Assembly (NCBI GenBank): GCA_036365145.1
Contig: JAEOAD010000001.1
Location: forward strand, 104,008,001 to 104,072,000
Length of the DNA stretch: 64,000 nt
Direction: 5' to 3'
Source: Orientallactaga sibirica
Taxonomy: Eukaryota; Chordata; Mammalia; Rodentia; Dipodidae
Shown here: one piece after another, positions 43,729-53,742 of the stretch
How positions within the stretch are numbered: position 1 is the first letter of the stretch
Layout of the letters: the number at the start of each line of letters is the position of its first letter
The notes under the pieces: generated by a model
The model's input: only the letters and a program-made list of their open reading frames with translations
Told to the model about the DNA's origin: nothing
Databases searched by the model: none
Position numbers and translations under genes: made by a program

Positions 43729-44032
43729 AAAAATCAAAACAGCAAGAAGGCACCTACCTATTCATAAGTAACGTTTAGTGACCTTTTCCAAGAGCTCAAG
43801 GGTAGCTCCATATAATAATCCCTCCAACCAAGGAAGGCTCAAGTTCTCAATGCTCACATAAAAAACCATGGGTAACTAGATTGCTTTACAAAAAGATATC
43901 AATAAAGTGAGTGCAAAATTTGATGAGCTATGTGGATATGGAAGCTGATTACATTGTACTCAATGTATGTTTTTTTAAAAAAATTCTCTGGGAATCTACC
44001 AATTAACATTTTTCTCTTAAATGGATAAGTAA

Positions 44033-44420
44033 TTTTATTTACAGTGGTGAGTAATCTTAGGATTGCTGGAACGCTTCTCGGAGCTGGGCCTCCATGACCT
44101 TCCACACGATGACATGCATAGCCAGAACAGGAGTAAGCACTTGCAACGTGGCAACCATGTTTCCCACCTGCACCAACCAGGGTTTGAGGATGGATGGATG
44201 GCACTGGGTAAGGGGAGTGTGGACCCATCCTGTGGTGCATCTTGTGGTGGTTGCACGTGGAGGTGTGGTGAGTTCGCGCCTGTTGTTAAGAGCGACCTTT
44301 TGCTTCTTCATGTTGGTCACCATTCCAGACTGAGCCCTCATGGGAATGAGCAGTGCTACTGCAGGGACATCGCCTATTCAGAGCCTTGATGTCCTTACGA
44401 CATGCTTGAATCGTGCCATT
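44033..44420 (-). other. CpG-bearing block, possible retrocopy, unidentified
   Basis: About ten CpGs in 390 bases stand out against CpG-poor surroundings. On the minus strand it contains overlapping frames of 94, 113 and 73 codons, then 'ctgtaaataaaattacttat' as a poly-A signal context. An A/T-rich patch near 43970-43985 follows that could be a decayed tail. I do not recognise the protein in any frame. It could be a processed pseudogene with frameshifts or simply a CpG-rich unique segment. Confidence 0.25.
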
Positions 44421-44507
44421 AGTGTAGCGTCTCTCTGTTACTTATACTTTATTCATGTTTTGAAGCATGGCAGATTGGGTTAGGTTGGTTCGTTCTGTGT
44501 AAATTCC

Positions 44508-44842
44508 TGGGGATGGAGTTGGTAAAGTACTTGTGCAAGCATAAAGACCTGAGTTCTGATCCCCAGCACCCATGTAAAACTCCAGGCATAGTGGCACACA
44601 TCTATAATCCCAGCACTGGGGAGATAGAAACAAAAGGTTCCCTGGGGCTTTCTAGGCACTTTATCTAGTTAAACCAGTGAGCTTCAGATTCAATGTCAGG
44701 CCATGTCTCAAAATATAAGGTGGAGAGCAATTAAGAAAGACACCAGATATAGATTTCTTGCCTCCACATGCACATGTGTGTGGGCCCACACATAGGAACA
44801 TGTGCATATGTGCATACCACATATGCATCACACACACACAAA
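44508..44842 (+). repeat. B4/RSINE-like SINE
   Basis: 'tggggatggagttggtaaag', 'cctgagttctgatccccagc', 'gtggcacacatctataatcc', 'ggccatgtctcaaaatataa' and 'cctccacatgcacatgtgtg', then CA-rich text. Confidence 0.88.
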
Positions 44843-45151
44843 CTATATGACTCCTTTAGGGCCCCCTTGATGTAGAGTTATATATTTAAGACTTAATACC
44901 ATTAATCTTTGAATTTCTACAGTATAATGTATTAAACATGGTATCTCAGTATTAAAAGTTCCAAATTGCATAAATATTCTCTCAAGAATAGGTTTGTGAG
45001 GCTGAGGCAGACGTTCACCAGACTCAACGTTACCTTCTGATATTTGTGTCAGGCCTTGGGCAGCTACTCTCAAATATTGTTCCAATATTGTTTTATATGT
45101 TGTCCTAATGAGTTCTTTGAACTCATTAAGTTTTATATCAGAAAGGAACAA
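44843..45151 (-). other. 102-codon open frame, unsupported as a gene
   Basis: An ATG-to-stop frame with protein-like composition (residues 9-30 are rich in K, E, L and R and could be helical) and a possible splice donor AG/GTAACG inside. No family was recognised and there is no promoter or neighbouring exon. The right end abuts a B4 SINE. In an AT-rich 64-kb window a few such frames arise by chance. A 10-bp perfect inverted repeat lies at 45106-45128. Confidence 0.12.
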
Positions 45152-46873
45152 AATAGGTAAATATGTTTGTAATAAAATGGAAACACTAGCATGTATTAAA
45201 AGCTTTGATTAATAATTCTTAAGATCTGCTATCATGAGGCTGCTATGGGCCAAGCTCTGCCAGCTGAGATGAAAGACTCCGAAGTGGTTTGATATTTTCA
45301 GAAGAAAGACACAGTCTGTACTCAAGCTGTTGTTTTGGGTGCTATGAATCATAAATAGAACCACACGTACTAATGGCAAAAAAAAAAAAAAATCTGAGTA
45401 GCAAAGAGACTAGTAAAAGGTGCTTCATCATTTGATTGTTTTGACAACATTAATATTTGTATTAGAGAAGGTTAGAGGCCACCAATCTGTTTTATGGAAA
45501 AAAATTGCTTTTCCTTTCTTTGCAAAGGGCCCCTCATCACATTCATAGAAGCCCTGAAGACACTGGAGGAAGTCATTTTAAAAGGTCTTTCTGCTTAAGC
45601 ATCTTAACACTTCGTTTGGCTCTTAATACCAAATAGTCAGATGGATTTTTTTTTTTTTTTAACACAGACCAACTGGGCTGGTTGCACAAATTCATGGCCA
45701 CACGTTTAAACATTCCCCAGGCATCCAAAACCCATTTTAAGGCAGAAAATTGTGATGGAAGTAGGCTAATGACATAATAATAGAGTAATAGGGGAAAATG
45801 GATCCAGTTTCTCATGGGTAAGTGCAGCACTTCCAGACACACAGAACCAGTGTGTGAGCAAGTTTCCCCAACACACTAACAGAACACCTGAGATAATCAA
45901 CTTACAAAGATGGAAGATTTATAATAAATTTCACTTTAGAGGTTTCAGCCTGCGGTTGGTTGGCCCCGTTGCTTTGGGCAAGGAGTCAGGGAGTGTGCAG
46001 TGGTGCAAGCTGCTTACCTCAAGGTGGGCAGAAAGCAAAAGCAGAGAAAGAAGAAAGGCCCAGCCCTCAACATACCCTTCCACAGTATACCTTCAGTGAC
46101 CTAACTGCCTTCCCTTCGGCTCCAGCACCCAGAGGGTTCATCACTTTCCAGGAGCTCCAGAGTCAGAGAACCAAACCTTGAACACTAACAGCCTTTGGAG
46201 AGCACTTAAAAAACTAAACCAAAGCCCTCCAATGTTCTGGGGTATTAAAGCGAGAACATGCCCATTTCACAAAAGATTTTTATAGTAGAATCCTGAGCAA
46301 AGAAGGTGAATGGCAAAGAAATGAAGAAAAGTTGGTGATAGGAGCTCAGAAAACTGGTTTTATATTTGAAAAGGAAAGGATATAAACATTAGGAAGAGAA
46401 AAGAAAATCCACACTTGGAAAATATTTACAGTTACCTATGACTCTTTCCAAACCTTTGCAGGTAGATTGCACTATGACTCCATCTGCTGATTTCCAGTGA
46501 ACAAAGACCAATGGAGTTGAAGAGATGCAATAAAAAGGGGCCAACCAATCCAGGCCTCTTGAATAAACTAAATCTACCCCCATTTCTTCTCCTAACTTTT
46601 TTTTCACAGAATAAGATTATGTGCAACATATAAGCCACTAAGTAGCATATTTATAAGGACAGCTGTATCTTTCATACCAGTCATTGGAAGACAATTCAAT
46701 GCATTTAATTAACTCCATTTTTCCAAAAGTTACAAATGAAGTGTGCTCTTTGAAACTAAGGATGCTTAGTGGGTCTTATGGCATGATGAGGAGAGGTGTT
46801 TGTTGAGGCTGCTGTTTGTATTTGTTTTCCCTGTTTGCTACTCAGTGATTGTTCAGCACAAGGCCTTGCCTTT
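45152..46873. other. unique sequence, nothing recognised
   Basis: Short A and T runs (45379-45393; 45647-45660) only. Frames of up to 89 codons match nothing known. Confidence 0.45.
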
Positions 46874-46884
46874 TAAATACCTCA

Positions 46885-47101
46885 GTTTTTAATGTGAGAC
46901 AGAGCGAGAGAGAAATAGTTGGCATACCAGGGCCTACAGCCACTGCAATCAAATTCCAGATCTGTGCACCCTCCTGTGCACATGTGCGACATGTGTGACT
47001 GCGTCAGTGTGTGTCTGGCTTATGTGGGATCTGGAGAGCCGAACATGAGTTCTTGGGCTTCACAGGCAAGCACCTTAATTGCTAAGCAATCTCTCTGTCC
47101 C
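46885..47101 (-). repeat. DIP-type SINE, long variant, minus strand, with duplication
   Basis: 'gcataccagggcctacagcc', the extra block 'gcacatgtgcgacatgtgtg' and 'actgcgtcagtgtg', and the end 'taagcaatctctctgtccct'. Target-site duplication TAAATACCTCA at 46874-46884 and 47102-47112. Confidence 0.92.
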
Positions 47102-47112
47102 TAAATACCTCA

Positions 47113-48670
47113 TTTTTTTCAGCTTCCAAAATTGTTGCTTATTTACTTAAAACAAAAGGACATCTTTTTTACCTCAAACTTCCGAGTCAAAATAATTCTT
47201 ATGATATCCATACAAGGTTTCAACACTGCTTTGAGAGTGCTTACCATGGGACGTTTTCCTCTGGAGATTTTCAGAGTGTTCTCCCCTCACTGGGGTATCT
47301 GCTCTGCTCATCCCTTTAAACTTCTCTGAGAGCTGTTCACTACCTGATCTTAGCATCACTTCCTTTTCTCTTCTGAGAACAGAAGTCACTTACTCCATTC
47401 AGCTTCTTCTGTCTGCATTGACACTGCTTTACTTCACCCTTTGTGTTATTCATACAATAGTCCCATTCCAAGAAAGTTGTTTTCCATGGTGAGTGAATAG
47501 ACAGAACTATCTAGAACTCTTCAATTGAAAAAATTCATCAACAATTTGCACCCAGTGCCTTCTGGAAACCCTAACTTTGCTGTTCTCCACTGATCCTGAA
47601 CCAAGTTAATAATATGATTCTCATGCAGCTCAAAAAGAACCCTAAATCAAAAGACCCACCCAAGCAAAGAGCTCCCTGCCTATAGCTCTGCATGTCTATG
47701 GCTTCCATTTTAGTTAAACGACTTGCTTTGAGTTGCTGGCTGAAGGGCTTTCCCCAAGACTTAACTTGGCAAAATGAATACTGAACTTGGATCCAAGAGT
47801 ATTGCATATTGGTCTTTGCTCTGCCATAATAGACTATGTGAACCTTGAGTTCATGTTGTCCCTCTCTGAATTCTACTTTTCTCATCACTCGGCATTTATG
47901 GAATAAATGTGGACAGTACCTGCAATGAACCAAGCACTGTCAAATATTTCTAACTCCAAGTTTCTATCTTTTCCATAAAATTTAGAAAGTAACACAGGTC
48001 ACAATAGGGCCAACAATATTCTGACTCTCACTGCCGCAGCAGGCCAATACTACTTCCGTACGTCATCAAAGCCAGCATCTCCCAACATTCTGATTTAAAC
48101 ATTATACTTTTACCACAGCTACAATTATCGCTAGTTTCCCCCAATGAATTAATTCTGTGGCATGCTGGTTAACTTTTTAATATTATTTATAGAACATGCA
48201 CAGCAAAGGAAAGAAAAATTAAGAGTGTCAGATTCTAGGAACCAGCAGGATATGTTTTATGCATTATTTTATAATTTTCCTGTTAATTAATGCTTGTTCT
48301 TATACTTTTAATGAAACAAAGAAGTTCCAAAAGTTTTAAATCCTTGCAGGGGACGTGTATCACGTCCTGGAGATTTGGCTGCTATAGTGTTCTTCCTCAA
48401 CTTTTTCTTCATGCATAAAACGCTTCCAGCATTAGGAATTTTTAATAGCCCGATTCCTTAGGGATATCAAAAAAAAAGTAGAACATTCCAGTTGAATCTA
48501 AAGAGACAAAAATCTAGTTAGAAATTGCCTAGGAGGATTGAGACAAATAGAAAACACTTAATCCTGGCTAAAGAAATTTAAGGATAAATAAAAACTAGTC
48601 GAAAATGACCCAGATATCTGCTGTGTCAAAGCATTTTTTTTCTAGTGTGTAACTTTCTACCTACTTAATA
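47113..48670. other. unique sequence, nothing recognised
   Basis: 1.5 kb without a recognisable repeat. The 120-codon minus frame (47571-47933) has no family resemblance. A/T-rich text near 48150-48320 is low in CpG. Confidence 0.45.
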
Positions 48671-48674
48671 TGGT

Positions 48675-48855
48675 GCAGTTAGTTGATAGATGGGTACAGC
48701 ACAAATTAAGAGACATGGGTTTGATTCTTTGACATTATCTAGCTATATGGATTTGAAAAAACACACACATCTCTCTGAACCTCTATTCTTGACTTGATAG
48801 GAAACATAACATTGGGTCCTACATAGTGACCAGGAAATGAAACAATGTGCAGGTA
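48675..48855 (+). repeat. MIR SINE
   Basis: 'agagacatgggtttgattct', 'tctctctgaacctctattct' and 'acatagtgaccaggaaatga' follow the MIR core order (asymmetric, diverged). Confidence 0.5.
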
Positions 48856-49146
48856 AAAGTACACCAACATCTTTTTAAAAAGCAGTGCATTATAAGCAAA
48901 TGTCATAGACTGCCAAGCATCGCTCGTACCAGCCAATGCATCAAAAGCATGTTTGTACCTGTAAATGATGCATCCATACTGGACCTTATAACTGTCCATA
49001 TTATCTGCTTCTTCACACCACACAACCAATATAAAGCTAAGGTCATATTTAACTTGCCAGTGATTGGCTCATGGATTGAAGGCAGGTTGGGAAAGTTTGT
49101 TCCAAAGAAAATAATGTTAGGTAAACTCAGAAATGAGAAAAAAAAG

Positions 49147-49405
49147 GGCTGGAGAGATGGCTTAGCGGTTAAGGCACCTGCCTCCTAAGCCTAAGAACAC
49201 CAGTTCCAATCTCCAGGTCCCACGTTTAGCCACATGCAAAGTGACACAAGGGCACAATGCCGCACTTGACCACAAGGGGGCACACACATCTGGATTTCAT
49301 TCGTAGTGGCTGAAAGGCTGCTGGCACCCATTCTCTATCTGTCTCCCTCTCCCTCTCTGTCTCTCTCTGTGTCTCTCTCCAAAATAAAAATAAACATAAA
49401 AAAAT
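49147..49405 (+). repeat. DIP-type SINE, medium variant
   Basis: 'gggctggagagatggcttag', 'cggttaaggcacctgcctcc', 'caggtcccacgtttagccac', 'cgcacttgaccacaaggggg' and 'cctctctgtctctctctgtg', then an A-rich tail. Very close to the copy at 50398. Confidence 0.93.
49267..49285 (+). promoter_or_regulatory. CTCF-like motif inside a SINE (CpG decayed)
   Basis: TGACCACAAGGGGGCACAC: same core as 6966, with CpG changed to CpA. R at that position of the consensus tolerates A, but the following S is lost. Confidence 0.42.
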
Positions 49406-49604
49406 TAAAAAAAAAAGAAACTAGTCTCTTCCCACATTTGACATACTTTAAAAAGTGGATGGACCTATCCCTGTTGGCAGCCATTTTGTTTTGATGCCAT
49501 GAGCCAAAGCCAAGACAGAAGATGAAATATAAAAACGTTTGTGCCCCTGAGACAAACATCTTGTTTTGTCTCAGGATAAACATCAACCTGTCCTGAAAGG
49601 CTCC

Positions 49605-49845
49605 ATATGCTCTTGAACAGAATACACTGATTGAAGAGCTGCTTTCTGGGTTCAAATCCTGCCTTTACATGAATAGGTATGTGAACCATGCACAATCTCA
49701 ATTTCTTATCTGCAATATGGAGTAATAAGAACATTACCCCACAAGGTCATTATGAATATTAAGTAAAGTTTCGAGTTCTTGGTATTTGCCACATGATAGG
49801 TACTGTACAAGATCATCTGTTAATAAGTAATTAATAAACATATTA
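49605..49845 (+). repeat. MIR SINE
   Basis: 'ctgggttcaaatcctgcctt', 'caatttcttatctgcaatat', 'ccccacaaggtcattatgaa' and 'ggtatttgccacatgatagg' match the MIR consensus in order. Confidence 0.75.
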
Positions 49846-49987
49846 ATTGCATATTTTTCAGTAATCTTGGTTGGGTTTTATTACTTCTTCTCAAAGGCAA
49901 TGTAAATAGGCTGTGTTTGTCAGTCCTCTGCATCAGCTCTCCCTAAATACAGTATCAAAAGGCAGTGGTTTACCAAAGACAGGGTTT

Positions 49988-50236
49988 TTTCAAATTATGT
50001 CATTTATTTTTATTTATTTGAGAGAGACAGAGAGAGAAAGAGGCATAAAGAGAGACAGAGAGAGAGAGAGAGAGAAAAAAATGGGCACACCAGGGCCTCC
50101 AGCCACTGCAAACAAACTCCAGATGCATGCACTGCCTTGTGCATCTGACTTACATGGGTACTAGAGAATCTAGTCTCGAACTAGGTTCCTTAGGCTTCAT
50201 AAGCAAGCACTTAACCACTAAGCCATCTCTCCAGCC
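49988..50236 (-). repeat. DIP-type SINE, minus strand, with duplication
   Basis: 'atttttatttatttgagaga', 'accagggcctccagccactg', 'gcatctgacttacatgggta' and 'taagccatctctccagcccc'. Target-site duplication CCAAAGACAGGTTTT near 49973-49987 (one extra G) and 50237-50251. Confidence 0.93.
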
Positions 50237-50353
50237 CCAAAGACAGGTTTTAATAATTCAAATATATATGTTCACAAGTTATTTAGGAATATATATAAAA
50301 ATTGTGTGCATGTATGTGTGTTTATGTGTCTATACATCTCTCTTTCTCTAAAT

Positions 50354-50381
50354 ACACACACACACACACACACACACACAT
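50354..50381. repeat. (AC)n microsatellite
   Basis: About 14 AC units just before a DIP SINE. Confidence 0.95.
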
Positions 50382-50397
50382 AAAAAGAGAAAGGAGG

Positions 50398-50683
50398 GCT
50401 GGAGAGATGGCTTAGCGGTTAAGGCGCCTGCCTCCTAAGCCTAGGAACATTGGTTCCAATCTCCAGCAGTTCCAATCTCCAGGTCCCACGTTTAGCCAGA
50501 TGCAAAGTGATGCAAGGGCACAATGCCGCACTTGCCCACAAGGGGGCACACACATCTGGATTTCGTTCACAACAGCTGAGAGGCCACCCATCTCTGTCTT
50601 CCTCTCCCTCTCTCTCTGTCTGTCTCTCTCTGTGTCTCTCTCTAAAAAAAAAAAAACAAAACAAAAAAAAAAAAAAAAAAAAC
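50398..50683 (+). repeat. DIP-type SINE, medium variant, with internal 16-bp duplication
   Basis: Head and body as at 49147. The phrase GTTCCAATCTCCAG occurs twice, at 50453-50466 and 50469-50482. The medium-variant block and a long A/C-interrupted tail follow. The flanking word AGAGAAAGGA (about 50387 and 50693) is a probable target-site duplication. Confidence 0.92.
50533..50551 (+). promoter_or_regulatory. CTCF-like motif inside a SINE (CpG decayed)
   Basis: TGCCCACAAGGGGGCACAC: core CCACAAGGGGGC as in the other two medium-variant copies, with CpG lost at the 3' side. Confidence 0.42.
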
Positions 50684-50794
50684 AAAGAGAGAGAGAAAGG
50701 AGAAGAGCGGCAAATTCAGCAGTATGTTGGTATCATTCTTCTTTAGAAACATTGCCAGAACAGTTACCTGAAGACATATATTTCTCTAGGTTAG

Positions 50795-51095
50795 GTGATG
50801 GTTAATTTGGATTGTCAACTTTATTGGATTTAGAATCACCATGGAGACAAATCGCTGGGCATGTCTGTAAGGTCAGATTAGGTCAAATGAGGTGGGGAGA
50901 CCCACCTTAACTATGATGACATCATTCCAGGGGCCGGTCCTGCCCTGAATAAAAAGGATAAAGCTAGATATACAAAAGCACTCATCTCTCTCTCTGCTTC
51001 CCGGCTTCAGCTGCAATGTGAGTAATCAGCCCCTCCTCATGCCACCACGCTTCATCACCACCACGGACTGTATTCTCTGGAACTAACACACTTTC
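50795..51095 (+). mobile_element. LTR of the type 1 family (5' two thirds)
   Basis: 'gtgatggttaatttggattg', 'gatttagaatcaccatggag', 'gaggtggggagacccacctt', 'ccctgaataaaaaggataaa' and 'ccaccacggactgtattctc' parallel 13128-13540. It includes a TATA-like AATAAAAAG. The poly-A region is missing. Confidence 0.68.
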
Positions 51096-51639
51096 TGGAG
51101 AGATGACTGGAATTATTCCCAGTAATGTTCATGGAGGTGAGAACAACCTGGGTCATTTGGGAACAATGTGTTGCACATGGATGAGAGAGTGTCTTCGGCT
51201 GCACACTAAACCTGCACTTGGAGCTCACCAGGAAACCTAACTCAGGGCCCAGTCTGCCATTCCTCCTCAGTCTTGTTGATGTGGAAAGTCAAGGTCTCTG
51301 AACAGGGAATTTTCTGGTAGAAATTAGCCAGATGCTCCCCTCACAAAGCACCTCTCTTTCCTGGGCCCCCTGGTTGGATTTTATCTATTTCAGGCCCCTT
51401 TACAGTTGGGTGCCCCCATTAAGTGTCCGCGCTGACATGCCCTCATTCACTGTCCTTCAGTGGAGCCAAGACCTGCCTTAGCTGAGGTGACCTCATCTTT
51501 AATAATGACATCCACGAAGACTAGTTCCAAATGAAGGCATTTGCTGAGGTCTTGGATGAACATGCATTTTGATGATACACTGTTCAAGCTACAACTCATC
51601 TCGTATCCCCTACTGGGTTTTTAAGTTAATTATGAACTT
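51096..51639. other. unclassified, possibly LTR-derived
   Basis: 'ggtgacctcatctttaataa' and 'gatgaacatgcattttgatg' faintly resemble the antisense end of a MaLR LTR. Not strong enough to name. Confidence 0.3.
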
Positions 51640-51945
51640 TATTGTATGTCAGCGTGGACACTGAGGTAACCCACACAGTGGGGGGATGGAGATAGGGGTT
51701 GAAGCATTTGCAGCTACCAACCAAGGAATGCCAAGGAGTGCCATCAGCCATCAGAAACTAGGTAAGGGTGAAAAGGGAGCCTTCCCAAGAATTTGCACAA
51801 GAACAGAGACTGGCGGATGCCTTGATTTAAGGCTTCCTCTGTCCCGTGAGAACTGTGAGACAATAAAAACCTCTAAGATCTTCAGTTTGTGTGGCTTTCT
51901 TAAAGCAACACTAGAAAATGATTACAGTAAGTTAGAGTGACCAGA
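51640..51945 (+). mobile_element. MLT1-like LTR 3' part
   Basis: 'ttgcagctaccaaccaagga', 'atgccaaggagtgccatcag', 'ccatcagaaactaggtaagg', 'gaactgtgagacaataaaaa' and 'cagtttgtgtggctttctta' are the well-known closing phrases of MLT1-class MaLR LTRs, including the poly-A signal. The 84-codon frame here is LTR sequence. Confidence 0.72.
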
Positions 51946-51991
51946 ACAGAAGCTACTGAACGTGATCAGACTGGATGAGTAAGTTACCTTT

Positions 51992-52240
51992 TTTTTTTTT
52001 TTTAATTTTTAATTTTTTAAAAATTTATTTATTAGAGAGAAACAGACAGACAGAGAGAGAAAGAGGCAGATGGATAGAGAATGGGCATGCCAGGGCCTCC
52101 AACCCCTGCAAAAGAACTCCAGATGCATGTGCCACTTTGTACATCTGGCTTATGTGGGTCCTGGGGAATTGAGCCTTGAACTAGGGTCCTTAGGCTTCAC
52201 AGACAAGCACTTAACTGCTAAGCCATCTCTTCATGCCCGG
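51992..52240 (-). repeat. DIP-type SINE, minus strand, with duplication
   Basis: T/A-rich start, 'gccagggcctccaacccctg', 'acatctggcttatgtgggtc' and 'taagccatctcttcatgccc'. Target-site duplication TAAGTYACCTTT at 51980-51991 and 52241-52252, one mismatch. Confidence 0.92.
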
Positions 52241-52252
52241 TAAGTCACCTTT

Positions 52253-53010
52253 CTTGAGTAAAGACATGTAAGCTGAGGTCAGCGTGAGGTTCTCGCTCCT
52301 TCTGAGTTCCTCAATAGACAAGACCAGGCTGAAGCCTGGTTTTCTTTGCTGTCAACAGCAACTGATTTAAGGAAGCAAGTACTTTAGCAATTACCACCCA
52401 AGTAGATTTTGGAGGCTAGAATCTGTTTGCAAGTTTTTGATTCTTTGTCAGCATAAAGGTCATTGCTGCCCTCGTTTTTCCCAGAAGCTAAACTTTTAAG
52501 AAGCCAAGCCTAGCAGTTCATTGTCATGCCTCCATGTTCTCCTGAGCCTGGAGATGTGTTTAAAGGAAGCAGATGGGCTGGCAGTTCTGCCCTCCCTGGC
52601 CTTGACATTCTACTTTGCTTTTAATCTACAAAAAGGAAATAAACTGAGCTCTGTCCACGGTTTAGTTTGCGTATAGCCCCTTTTCGGTAACGTGTTTGTC
52701 TGCGCTCTTAGGACTTAAATAATTCAGTAGTGAAAATAGTATTTGGTATGAATTATAGAAACCCACACTGGAATGACAGGGTGCCTCCTGGTGAACCATC
52801 AAGCACTCTACCATCAGTCCATTAGCCAGAAAAAAGGGAAAGTTAAAAGACCAGGGAAGATGAGATAAGACAGGTTCTGAAATCAGATCCTGTAAGACTG
52901 AGAGTCAACGAGGTACGGAGAAACACTGAGAAGCAGAATGATGATGGTTCCTGAAACCTTCTTATCACATGGATTAAGTATTACCTATTACAGAACGTTC
53001 TGCGAGCTCT
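52253..53010. other. unique sequence, nothing recognised
   Basis: No repeat or coding signal recognised. Confidence 0.4.
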
Positions 53011-53011
53011 C

Positions 53012-53013
<2 letters not shown>

Positions 53014-53052
<39 letters not shown>
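53014..53052. repeat. (GT)n microsatellite
   Basis: About 19 GT units, uninterrupted. Alternating purine-pyrimidine, so Z-DNA-prone. Confidence 0.95.
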
Positions 53053-53053
<1 letters not shown>

Positions 53054-53287
53054 CATTCATTCAGAATAAAGGCAACATAACTGGTTCCAGCTCTGTGTTT
53101 TAAGAGATCTATACCTTGGGAATGGTAAAAGCTGGAAATAAACACCTTATTCCCCTGCTCACCTCCCACCCGTCCCAATTCTAATGCAAGTGAGACATAC
53201 TTTTCTAATTATAGTCCACTGAGCCCTCCAGCAGCTTCTACCACCTTCATGGAAGAGCATCTGTGTGTGAGTTCAGTCTTCACAAAG

Positions 53288-53452
53288 ATCTATTGTTGAG
53301 CTGGTTGCGGTAGTGTATATTGGTGATCCTAGCAACTTAGGAGAAAGAGGCCAGGGGGTCAGGCGTTTAAGGTTGTACTCATTCACATAGTATAAATGTA
53401 AGGCCTTGACTCCATGAGACCCTGTCTCAACAACAACAAAAAAGAAACAAAT
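53288..53452 (+). repeat. old B1-like SINE
   Basis: 'gagctggttgcggtagtgta', 'gcaacttaggagaaagaggc', 'ggtcaggcgtttaaggttgt' and 'catgagaccctgtctcaaca' keep the B1 layout despite heavy divergence. Confidence 0.6.
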
Positions 53453-53464
53453 AAAGTCTATTGT

Positions 53465-53742
53465 GTGTGTGATATGTGTATCACACATGTGTGTATGTGT
53501 GCATATGAAGATATGAGGACAACCTTGGATGTTGTTCCTCAGGTGCTGTTGACCTTTGTGGTCCTGGAACTCACCAAGTAAGCCTGACTGTCTGGCTAAA
53601 ACTGCTCGTCTCCACATCCCCAGCACCTGGATTACAGGTACATACTACCATGCCTGGCTTTTTATGTGTGTCCTGTGGGTCAAACTCAGGTCCCCATGCT
53701 TGCACAGCAGCACTTTATGGACTGAGTTATCTTCCCATTCCT
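53465..53742 (-). repeat. B4/RSINE-like SINE, minus strand
   Basis: 'atatgaggacaaccttggat', 'cctggaactcaccaagtaag', 'cagcacctggattacaggta' and 'gtcaaactcaggtccccatg', ending 'gagttatcttcccattcc'. Confidence 0.87.

Noticed and set aside
44057..44341. Assignment of the 94-codon minus frame to a small mitochondrial membrane protein
   Set aside because: A short hydrophobic stretch suggested it, but no residue-level match held up on comparison, so the block is left unidentified.
47571..47933. 120-codon minus-strand frame
   Set aside because: No recognisable domain, no splice or retrocopy context, and no codon pattern that sets it apart.
50640..50685. A/C-rich tail as evidence of an extra inserted element
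   Set aside because: It is simply the variable tail of the SINE at 50398.
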